Origin: Nitrospirota bacterium | GTDB lineage: Bacteria; Nitrospirota; Thermodesulfovibrionia; Thermodesulfovibrionales; Magnetobacteriaceae | DNA length: 8,123 nucleotides | Assembly: GCA_015233485.1 (NCBI GenBank) | Contig: JADFXO010000171.1 | Coordinates: 1 to 8,123, forward strand | Direction of reading: 5' to 3' | Shown: piece by piece, positions 1 to 5,393 of the stretch | How the letters are laid out: every line of letters starts with the position of its first letter | Numbering within the stretch: position 1 is the first letter of the stretch | Made by a program: the position numbers and the translations under genes | Notes under the pieces: model-generated | The model's database searches: none | What the model was told of the DNA's origin: nothing | The model's input: the letters and a program-made list of their open reading frames with translations, nothing else

Positions 1-696
1 AAGGCCGTGGTTCGTGCAGCCGGTGTGCCGACGCCGGATTATATCGTAGTAGACTCTTTGGATTGGACTGTACCATTATTAAAGGGCTTCCCGCTATTTA
101 TAAAACCCCTCTCTGAAGGCACGAGCAAGGGGATTGATAGCGCGTCTATTGTCGGCAACGAGACAGAATTCAAAGAGCGCTGCGAATTCGTCCTAAAAAT
201 GTACAATCAGCCTGCCATCGTGGAGGAGTATCTACCCGGCAGGGAATTTACCACGGGCATTTTAGGCACGGGTAAAAACGCGCGCGCGGTGGGAACGCTG
301 GAAGTAAAACTGCTTGATAACGCTGAGCCGTTGGTGTATTCATATGTCAATAAGGAATTTTGCGAAGAGCGGGTCAAATACGTACTCTGCCGCGATGAGG
401 CGCTTGTTAAGGAGGCGTCGGAGATAGCGTTGGCGGCGTACAGGGCGATAGGTTGCAGGGACGCGGGCAGGGTTGACCTGAAATGTGACGCGGCCGGGCG
501 CCTTTCATTTATTGAGATAAACCCCCTTGCCGGCCTCCACCCATCACACTCGGATTTGCCCATGTTGTGTGCCCTAAACGGCATTGGCTATGACGAGTTG
601 ATCTCAGAGATAATTCAATCCGCCTTAGACCGGGGCGCTGACTTTGATGCGGGCAGATGGCAGGCGAATAGCTGTGAAAATAGCAATCGTTCATGA
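1..696 (+). CDS. ATP-grasp ligase, D-Ala-D-Ala ligase family (5' truncated)
   Basis: The reading frame is open from base 1 and ends at TGA 694-696, so the gene starts upstream and only its last 231 residues are seen. They hold the central and C-terminal ATP-grasp subdomains: an FIKPLSEGTSKGID segment with the ATP-binding Lys (visible residue 35), VEEYLPGREF (74-83), and GRVDL...FIEINPLAGLHPS (156-182), whose Asp, Glu172 and Asn174 fit the Mg-ATP ligands. Family members activate a carboxylate as acyl phosphate and join it to an amine; Ddl itself makes D-Ala-D-Ala in the cytoplasm. The usual Ddl ending ExNxxPGMTxxS is altered here to INPLAGLHPSHSDLP, and a second ligase and a GNAT enzyme follow directly, so a housekeeping Ddl role is doubtful. 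The substrate cannot be told. The ATP-grasp fold is sure; the function is open. Confidence 0.85.
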   Translation, partial: KAVVRAAGVPTPDYIVVDSLDWTVPLLKGFPLFIKPLSEGTSKGIDSASIVGNETEFKERCEFVLKMYNQPAIVEEYLPGREFTTGILGTGKNARAVGTLEVKLLDNAEPLVYSYVNKEFCEERVKYVLCRDEALVKEASEIALAAYRAIGCRDAGRVDLKCDAAGRLSFIEINPLAGLHPSHSDLPMLCALNGIGYDELISEIIQSALDRGADFDAGRWQANSCENSNRS

Positions 697-1657
697 GCAA
701 ATCATAGAGGGAAGGCCGGACTCCGAGGACACCCTTGACGAGCTTGCCGTTGTAACCGGGGCGATGCGAACTCTCGGTTTTGAGTATGAGACCTTTGCCC
801 TTGGCGGCGGTTTAAAATGCCTCTATGAGCTGCTTGGTTGGATGTCAGGGGGTTTTTCGCCTGATGTGGTATTATTCAATTTGGTCGAAAGCAACGAGAT
901 GGGCCAGCGGCTGTTCCCGGCAGTTGCCGGGTTTTTTGAGCTTGCCGGGTTTCCATTTACGGGCTGCCCGTACGACGCCATTCTGACAACGACCAATAAG
1001 ATTATCTCCAAGTCCATGATGAGCACCGGTGGTATTCCGACGCCCGCGTGGCATGTATATGACGGTGTTCCTCCGTCTCTGCCGTCGCGCTGCGCGTACA
1101 TCGTAAAACCTTCATGTGAGGACGCCTCAGTGGGTATTGATGACACGTCTGTGTTTACTGACCACGGAAAACTCATGGATTCGTTGCCAGAGGCCTTCGC
1201 TACACACAAGCAGCCGCTCCTGATAGAGGTCTTTATTGCAGGCAGGGAAATCAATGTCTCCATAATTGAACACAAAGACGGTGAACTTGAAATCCTCCCG
1301 ATTGCAGGGATAGTTTTTAAGGATTGGCCTGCCGATAAACCAGAGATAGTCAATTACGATGCAAAATGGCTGCCGCAGTCCTTTGAGTATCGTAACACGA
1401 TAAGACAGTTTAACCCGGAAGGTATCAGCGTCAGCGATGTCAGGCAAACTGCGTTACAGTGCTGGCGGCTCTTTGGCCTCAGGGGATACGCCCGCGTTGA
1501 CATGCGGGTAGACAGCGAAGGGAACATATATGTCATCGAAGTAAACGCCAATCCCTGCATATCCCATGATTCGGGATTCATGGCGGCGGCCGCTCAAGCC
1601 GGTTATACAGAGACAGACATCATCAGAATGATAATCGAGGCATCCCTGAGAAAATGA
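674..1657 (+). CDS. ATP-grasp ligase, D-Ala-D-Ala ligase-like
   Basis: This 327-residue protein is close to normal Ddl length. I chose GTG 674 because it gives MKIAIVHEQ, the expected first beta-strand of the pre-ATP-grasp domain; the ATGs at 644 and 647 only add an unconserved tail deeper in the upstream gene. An N-terminal Rossmann-like domain spans about 1-105. The ATP-grasp part follows, with YIVKPSCEDASVGIDD (142-157, Lys145), a LLIEVFIAGREINVSI segment (182-197), and ARVD...YVIEVNANPCIS (273-297), where Asp276, Glu289 and Asn291 should bind Mg. The end EVNANPCISHDSG replaces the EVNxxPGMT of true Ddl, suggesting a substrate other than D-Ala. It overlaps the previous ligase gene by 23 bases and the GNAT gene by the ATGA at 1654-1657. 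No good ribosome-binding site is visible, which fits coupled translation. The exact product is unknown. Confidence 0.87.
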   Translation: MKIAIVHEQIIEGRPDSEDTLDELAVVTGAMRTLGFEYETFALGGGLKCLYELLGWMSGGFSPDVVLFNLVESNEMGQRLFPAVAGFFELAGFPFTGCPYDAILTTTNKIISKSMMSTGGIPTPAWHVYDGVPPSLPSRCAYIVKPSCEDASVGIDDTSVFTDHGKLMDSLPEAFATHKQPLLIEVFIAGREINVSIIEHKDGELEILPIAGIVFKDWPADKPEIVNYDAKWLPQSFEYRNTIRQFNPEGISVSDVRQTALQCWRLFGLRGYARVDMRVDSEGNIYVIEVNANPCISHDSGFMAAAAQAGYTETDIIRMIIEASLRK

Positions 1658-2145
1658 AAGGCCAATCAATTACGTTAAGGACATCGGCCATGCAATCTGA
1701 CATCGAGTCTGTAGGGCAAATCCTTGATTCAACGGGCGTATTCCACCATCGGGAAATTGCCGTGGCTATAGAGCTGCTTGATGATAATCTCACAAAGCGG
1801 CAACAAAGCGAATACAATTTTATATTCGCCGATGCCGGCGGTGCGGATGTAGGCTATATATGTTACGGCCCGATAACGATGACTGAGGCAGGGTATGACA
1901 TTTACTGGATTGCCGTGCGGAAAGACATGCAGGGCAGGGGGGCGGCCGGGCTGTTGATAGATGAGGCGCAAAGGCGCATAATCGACTCCGGCGGGAAGTT
2001 TGTCTACATAGAAACATCTACTAAAGAGCAATACAAACCCGCGCGCGAGTTTTATCTGAAACACGGCTATGTATGCGTGGCCACCGTGCCGCACTACTAT
2101 GCGGAAGACGACAACAAGGCCGTGTTTATGAAAATTATACGCTGA
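1654..2145 (+). CDS. GNAT-family N-acetyltransferase
   Basis: The protein has 163 residues, a normal size for a single GNAT domain. Motif A is visible as IAVRKDMQGRGAAGLLIDEA (86-105), with the QGRGAA loop at 93-98 that grips the acetyl-CoA pyrophosphate. Motif B is AREFYLKHGY (130-139), followed by a C-terminal strand VPHYYAEDDNKAVFMK. Members move an acyl group from CoA to an amine of a small molecule, peptide or protein. The ATG lies in an ATGA overlap with the upstream ATP-grasp ligase, so the two are very likely co-translated. This suggests a shared pathway in which ligated amino acids or their product are acetylated; that is inference. No signal peptide or membrane segment is seen. The substrate cannot be read from the sequence. 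The gene is the last of its cluster; no convincing terminator follows. Confidence 0.87.
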   Translation: MKGQSITLRTSAMQSDIESVGQILDSTGVFHHREIAVAIELLDDNLTKRQQSEYNFIFADAGGADVGYICYGPITMTEAGYDIYWIAVRKDMQGRGAAGLLIDEAQRRIIDSGGKFVYIETSTKEQYKPAREFYLKHGYVCVATVPHYYAEDDNKAVFMKIIR

Positions 2146-2235
2146 ACATACAGGAACCCCGCTACTGCCGCTAGCTGCATAGCAATCGCTGCTTTATTTC
2201 TGCTAATGCGTTTGCCCTGATTGAGAATTGCTGTA
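2146..2235. other. Intergenic stretch with no recognised element
   Basis: These bases separate the acetyltransferase stop from the thi promoter. I see no ORF worth calling and no convincing intrinsic terminator. The short inverted repeat GCTA/TAGC near 2171-2184 is too small and lacks a directly following T-run. How transcription from the ATP-grasp/GNAT cluster ends is not visible. Confidence 0.5.
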
Positions 2236-2265
2236 TTGACCTATAACCTCGCGTTTTTATATAAT
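2236..2265 (+). promoter_or_regulatory. Sigma70-type promoter of the thi operon
   Basis: A -35 box TTGACC (2236-2241, five of six to TTGACA) and a perfect -10 box TATAAT (2260-2265) are separated by 18 bases. Transcription should start near 2271-2273, only a few bases before the TPP aptamer. The riboswitch would thus sit at the very 5' end of the mRNA. It is the only strong promoter I recognise in the window and probably drives thiS through at least thiD. Confidence 0.8.
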
Positions 2266-2276
2266 CTACCCATATA

Positions 2277-2386
2277 CCCTGGGGGAGGCTGCCGCCTGTT
2301 GTTGAGCGGGCTTACAGTCTGAGATACCTGTTGCACTGTGGTGACCCCTTGAACCTGAAACGGGTAATTCCGGCGGAGGGAACGGG
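2277..2386 (+). promoter_or_regulatory. TPP riboswitch (THI element) aptamer
   Basis: The segment carries the THI-box landmarks in order: GGGGG (2281-2285), CTGAGATACC (2319-2328), ACCCCTTGAACCTG (2344-2357), GGGTAATTCCGGCGGAGGGAA (2362-2382). P2 can form between GGGG and CCCC (2345-2348). P3 forms from AGGCTG (2287-2292) with CAGTCT (2315-2320), extended by CCGC/GCGG. A small extra stem lies between ACC and GGT (2326-2343). P5 is ACGG-GTAATT-CCGG, matching the usual CUGG-AUAAUG-CCAG. P1 is short, perhaps only CCC (2277-2279) with GGG (2384-2386), so the outer ends are approximate. Such aptamers bind thiamine pyrophosphate through the CUGAGA pyrimidine sensor and the GCGGAGGG region and repress thiamine genes. 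The position between the promoter and thiS fits feedback control of the whole operon. Confidence 0.93.
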
Positions 2387-2409
2387 CGGCTGCCGGCCGT
2401 ATTCCCACC
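2375..2409 (+). promoter_or_regulatory. Candidate riboswitch expression-platform hairpin
   Basis: Bases GGGAACGG (2378-2385) can pair with CCG (2397-2399) and TTCCC (2402-2406), leaving a TA bulge. Inside, CGG-CTG-CCG (2387-2395) closes the loop, and outside, GG (2375-2376) can meet CC (2408-2409) across an A-A mismatch. The 5' arm is the conserved GGGAA of the aptamer and its P1 strand, so this hairpin and the TPP-bound fold should exclude each other. No U-run follows, so it is not a classical intrinsic terminator. A further option is AACGGG (2381-2386) with CCCGTT (2420-2425). How either pairing switches expression (translation, Rho access) is not determined. Confidence 0.5.
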
Positions 2410-2448
2410 CCCCAATAGTCCCGTTTGCGCGTGGCTGAAGTATTAAAC

Positions 2449-2469
2449 ATGAAGATTAGACTAATATGA
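2449..2469 (+). CDS. Six-codon leader mini-ORF, MKIRLI, overlapping thiS start
   Basis: ATG 2449 opens a six-codon frame ending at TGA 2467-2469. The stop overlaps the thiS start as ATGA (2466-2469). Its first five residues, MKIRL, are identical to those of ThiS but are written with different codons at three positions. A weak GAAG (2437-2440) lies eight bases upstream. It could be a real leader that couples translation to thiS, or just a remnant of a duplicated start. Translation is unproven. Confidence 0.35.
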   Translation: MKIRLI

Positions 2470-2482
2470 AAATACGGCTAAA
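2449..2482 (+). repeat. Tandem 17-base imperfect repeat at the thiS start
   Basis: The unit ATGAAGATTAGACTAAT (2449-2465) is followed at once by ATGAAAATACGGCTAAA (2466-2482). Twelve of 17 bases agree, and both copies read MKIRL. The differences inside the five shared codons are all synonymous (AAG/AAA, ATT/ATA, AGA/CGG). The 17-base period puts the two ATGs in different frames. Confidence 0.6.
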
Positions 2483-2666
2483 CGGCGACGATTATATCAC
2501 GAAGGCGGCCTCTACCGTCTCTGAACTGCTTGCCGAGCTTGATATTAATCCCCTGCGGGTAGCGCTTGAGCTTAATATGGCTATCGTTAAGAAGGCACAA
2601 TATGACAGCGCTGCCCTTAAAGACGGCGACAATGTTGAAGTGGTTAATTTCGTAGGCGGCGGGTAA
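2466..2666 (+). CDS. thiS: Sulfur carrier protein ThiS
   Basis: ThiS is a 66-residue ubiquitin-like protein. Its C-terminal glycine is adenylated, turned into a thiocarboxylate, and gives sulfur to the thiazole ring made by ThiG in the cytoplasm. The sequence shows the family size, the MKIRLNGD first strand, a helix TVSELLAELDI (17-27), and the ending VEVVNFVGGG with the required terminal Gly-Gly. The start at ATG 2466 gives the usual first strand. It has only a weak GAAG 11 bases upstream and overlaps the mini-ORF stop, so reinitiation may feed it. It is the first gene after the TPP riboswitch and lies 33 bases before thiG, its partner. The activating enzyme ThiF is not in this window. Confidence 0.93.
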   Translation: MKIRLNGDDYITKAASTVSELLAELDINPLRVALELNMAIVKKAQYDSAALKDGDNVEVVNFVGGG

Positions 2667-2681
2667 TCAGTTATATAATAT

Positions 2682-2687
2682 AGGAGG
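2682..2687 (+). promoter_or_regulatory. Ribosome-binding site of thiG
   Basis: AGGAGG is the strongest Shine-Dalgarno sequence among the thi genes. It stands 12 bases before ATG 2700, slightly further than usual. An in-frame TAA at 2694-2696 rules out any earlier thiG start. Confidence 0.75.
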
Positions 2688-2699
2688 ATATTTTAAATT

Positions 2700-3488
2700 A
2701 TGGAAGACGGTGTATCGAACGGCAAATTGATAATTGCCGGTGTTGAGTTTAAATCCCGATTGTGGGTCGGCACGGGCAAATATAAGGATTTTGAGGAGAC
2801 GAAAAAGGCCATCGAGGCCTCCGGTTCGGACATGGTTACGGTAGCAGTCAGGCGCGTAAATATCTTCGACAGGAAATCGCCGAATCTGCTTGATTACATA
2901 GACCCTAAGGTGTATAAAATCCTGCCCCATACGGCCGGTTGCTACAGCGTTGAGGACGCCCTTCGATATGCCCGGCTTGGGCGCGAGGCGGGCATATCTG
3001 ATTTCGTCAAACTTGAGGTCATCGGCGACGAAAAGACATTATTCCCCGATGTGTGCGGCCTCCTGAAGGCAACCGAGATACTGGCTAAGGAGGGATTTAT
3101 CGTCCTGCCATACTCAAACGACGATCCGATTGTTGCCCAAAGATTGGTCAATGCAGGTGCGGCGGCGGTAATGCCGCTGGGTGCGCCTATTGGCTCAGGC
3201 CTTGGCATCAGAAACCCGTATAATATAAAAATCATCCTTGAGACGGTCAAGGGCGTGCCCATCATTGTTGACGCCGGAGTTGGCACGGCCTCAGACGCCG
3301 CCGTTGCAATGGAGTTAGGCTGTGACGCCGTTTTGATAAACACGGGGATTGCTGGCGCGACACAGCCCATAATGATGGCAGCCGCTATGAAACACGCCGT
3401 AATCGCGGGAAGATTTGCCTACAAGGCCGGCAGGATTGCACGCAGGCTCTACGCCGCGGCAAGCAGCCCTTTTGACGGGATGCTTTAA
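2700..3488 (+). CDS. thiG: Thiazole synthase ThiG
   Basis: ThiG condenses 1-deoxy-D-xylulose 5-phosphate, dehydroglycine and the sulfur of ThiS thiocarboxylate into the thiazole phosphate of thiamine. The 262-residue length is normal for this (beta/alpha)8 enzyme. Visible signatures are AGVEFKSRLWVGTGKY near the start (13-28), DFVKLEVIGD (101-110), where Lys104 should form the imine with the sugar, DPIVAQRLVNAGAAAVMPLG...PIGSGLGI, and VDAGVGTASDAAVAMELGCDAVLINTGIAGA, which form the phosphate-binding end of the barrel. The ending YAAASSP is also typical. One conserved segment reads LPHTAGC (75-81), where the common form is LPNTAGC. It follows thiS, its substrate carrier, and ends four bases before the next gene. 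ThiH or ThiO, which supplies dehydroglycine, is not seen here. Confidence 0.95.
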   Translation: MEDGVSNGKLIIAGVEFKSRLWVGTGKYKDFEETKKAIEASGSDMVTVAVRRVNIFDRKSPNLLDYIDPKVYKILPHTAGCYSVEDALRYARLGREAGISDFVKLEVIGDEKTLFPDVCGLLKATEILAKEGFIVLPYSNDDPIVAQRLVNAGAAAVMPLGAPIGSGLGIRNPYNIKIILETVKGVPIIVDAGVGTASDAAVAMELGCDAVLINTGIAGATQPIMMAAAMKHAVIAGRFAYKAGRIARRLYAAASSPFDGML

Positions 3489-3492
3489 ACTA

Positions 3493-4113
3493 ATGGCAAA
3501 TCTTGATTTTAAGTTAATGCTCATCACCGGTGCCTCAGACCCGGCCCGGCCGCTTTTGACCGCGGTCGAAGATGTCCTCAAGGCCGGAGTGAAGGCCGTG
3601 CAGCTTCGTGAAAAGGCCATATCCGCATGGGCGCTTATGGGCATGGCCAGAGAATTGAGGCAGATGACAAGAACATATGGCGCGCTCCTGTTTATCAACG
3701 ACAGGGTTGATATTGCCTTGTGCTCGGAGGCCGACGGCGTGCAGCTTGGGGAAAAAAGCATCCCGATAGACGCCGCAAGGAGGATTGCCGGTGATAAACT
3801 GCTCATAGGCAAATCCACGCACAGCCTCGACGAGGCATTTGACGCCCGGCGTAAGGGGGCAGATTATATCCTGCTCGGCCCTATCTATGAAACGCCATCA
3901 AAAGCAAAATACGGCGAGCCGATAGGGCTTGATATTATTCAGGAGGTCAAACACAAGGTTAAACTGCCGGTGTTTGCCGTTGGCGGCATTAAACCGCAGC
4001 ACGTAAAGGAGGTCATGGAGTTTGGGGCGGACGGCATTGCCGTCATTTCCGGGATACTGTCTTCTGACAATATCTCTGTCGTAACAGAAAAATACCTGGA
4101 GCTGCTAAGATGA
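3493..4113 (+). CDS. Thiamine phosphate synthase / TenI family protein
   Basis: Starting at ATG 3493, four bases after thiG, the protein has 206 residues, the family length. A longer frame from 3415 would run inside thiG and add an unconserved head. The (beta/alpha)8 barrel shows VQLREK (36-41), LFINDRVDIAL (66-76, Asn69-Asp70), ADGVQLGEKSIP (80-91), IGKSTHSLDEA (105-115), GPIYETPSK (129-137) and AVGGIKP...GADGIAVISGI. ThiE joins HMP pyrophosphate to thiazole phosphate; TenI instead isomerises the thiazole carboxylate. Here the ThiE motif HxGQxD is QLGEKS, so the second metal-binding Asp (Asp112 in B. subtilis ThiE) is Ser89, and PTxTK is ETPSK. Both resemble TenI. The QLREK, ND and Lys137 positions of ThiE remain. 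I therefore leave the symbol open: thiE by operon context, tenI by motifs. It overlaps thiC by ATGA. Confidence 0.85.
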   Translation: MANLDFKLMLITGASDPARPLLTAVEDVLKAGVKAVQLREKAISAWALMGMARELRQMTRTYGALLFINDRVDIALCSEADGVQLGEKSIPIDAARRIAGDKLLIGKSTHSLDEAFDARRKGADYILLGPIYETPSKAKYGEPIGLDIIQEVKHKVKLPVFAVGGIKPQHVKEVMEFGADGIAVISGILSSDNISVVTEKYLELLR

Positions 4114-5393
4114 CAAGAATAGAATCTGCCCGTAAGGGCATCATTACCGATGAGGTGAAAGAGGTGGCAGCCGCCGAGTGCCTGCCGCCTGAGACTGTCT
4201 CATCAGACCTCGCAAGCGGTTATAGCGTAATCACAAGAAACACCAAACGCGCCATTACACCGCTGGGCATAGGCCGCGGTATGCGTACGAAAATCAACGC
4301 CAACATCGGCACATCAAAAGACCACGTATCCATCGACGAGGAACTGGAGAAACTCTCCCTGCTGGTTAAATACGGCTCTGACGCCGTGATGGATTTATCC
4401 ACCGGCGGCCCGATTAAAGAATTACGCAGGACGCTGACAGAACACTCCCCTATCTCAATCGGCACGGTACCAATATACGAGGCCGCGGTACGGGCAGTCG
4501 AAAGGCACGGCTCAGTTCTTAAGATGACCGTGGATGAGCTGTTTGAGACAATCGAATCACATGCCGAAGAGGGCGTGGACTTTGTTACCGTCCATTCCGG
4601 CCTCACAATGGGCGCCGTAAACCACCTGAAGGCGCAAGGACGAATCCTCGATATAGTCAGCCGCGGCGGCTCAATCATGCTTGAGTGGATGATCGTAAAC
4701 AACAGGGAAAACCCCCTATACGAATACTATGACAGGCTCATAGAGATATGCAGAAAATATGACATGACGCTTAGCCTTGGCGACGGCATGAGGCCGGGCT
4801 GCCTGGCCGACGCCACTGACCGGGCACAGGTAGAGGAGCTGATAATACTTGGCAAGCTCCAGAAAACCGCCCTTGAGGCCGGGATTCAGGCGATAATTGA
4901 AGGGCCGGGGCATGTGCCGCTGCCTCAGGTGGAGATGAATATAAAACTCCAGAAATCACTGTGTAACGGCGCGCCGTTTTATGTGCTCGGACCGCTGGTG
5001 ACTGACTGCGGCATGGGGTATGACCATATATCGGCGGCCATCGGCGGGGCAATAGCGGGCGCGGCGGGGGCTGATTTCCTCTGCTACGTTACGCCGTCTG
5101 AACACGTGAGGCTTCCTAATGTGGAAGACGTCGTAGAGGGTGTCATCGCGTCAAGGATAGCCGCCCATGCGGCCGACATTTCAAAGGGGGTACCGTCGGC
5201 CATTGAAAGAAACAACAAAATGGCCCGCTACAGAAAGGCCCTCGACTGGGAAGGCCAGATTTCTATGTCCTTTAATCCTGAAAAAGTCAGGGCGATGCGC
5301 GCCCATATGCCGCCGGCACAAAAAGAGGTATGCAGCATGTGCTCCGATTTCTGCGCGATTAAGACGGTGGAGCGCGCCCTGCATGGGAAATAA
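4110..5393 (+). CDS. thiC: Phosphomethylpyrimidine synthase ThiC
   Basis: ThiC is an atypical radical SAM enzyme that rearranges aminoimidazole ribotide into HMP phosphate, the pyrimidine half of thiamine. At 427 residues it belongs to the short form common in anaerobes, lacking the N-terminal domain of the E. coli type. It shows NANIGTS (63-69), DLSTGG (95-100), IVSRGGSIM (182-190), SLGDGMRPG (222-230), EGPGHVP (264-270, metal ligand His268), GYDHI (303-307, His306), DFLCYVTPSEH (322-332), and the C-terminal iron-sulfur motif CSMCSDFC (Cys408, 411, 415). The last Cys spacing is three residues, against four in the E. coli type; I recall this as usual for the short form. The stretch TDCGMGYDHI departs from the common TDIAPGYDHI. 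The start overlaps the upstream gene by ATGA. The paralogue BzaF (hydroxybenzimidazole synthase) is an alternative, but the thi context and riboswitch favour ThiC. Confidence 0.94.
   Translation: MTRIESARKGIITDEVKEVAAAECLPPETVSSDLASGYSVITRNTKRAITPLGIGRGMRTKINANIGTSKDHVSIDEELEKLSLLVKYGSDAVMDLSTGGPIKELRRTLTEHSPISIGTVPIYEAAVRAVERHGSVLKMTVDELFETIESHAEEGVDFVTVHSGLTMGAVNHLKAQGRILDIVSRGGSIMLEWMIVNNRENPLYEYYDRLIEICRKYDMTLSLGDGMRPGCLADATDRAQVEELIILGKLQKTALEAGIQAIIEGPGHVPLPQVEMNIKLQKSLCNGAPFYVLGPLVTDCGMGYDHISAAIGGAIAGAAGADFLCYVTPSEHVRLPNVEDVVEGVIASRIAAHAADISKGVPSAIERNNKMARYRKALDWEGQISMSFNPEKVRAMRAHMPPAQKEVCSMCSDFCAIKTVERALHGK

Noticed and set aside
644..673. Upstream ATG starts (644, 647) for the second ATP-grasp gene
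   Set aside because: They add an arginine-rich head inside the upstream gene; GTG 674 gives the expected MKIAIVHEQ first strand.
2171..2200. Intrinsic terminator after the acetyltransferase gene
   Set aside because: The only inverted repeat is four base pairs, and the T-rich stretch after it is broken and not adjacent.
2221..2247. Second promoter, TTGAGA with TATAAC
   Set aside because: The spacing is only 15 bases and the match is weaker than TTGACC/TATAAT just downstream.
2241..2450. Minus-strand frame of 69 codons across the riboswitch
   Set aside because: It runs antisense through the conserved TPP aptamer and has no family-like features.
3415..3492. Longer N-terminus for the ThiE/TenI gene reaching into thiG
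   Set aside because: The extra residues are the shifted-frame shadow of thiG; ATG 3493 gives the normal family start and a four-base gap.
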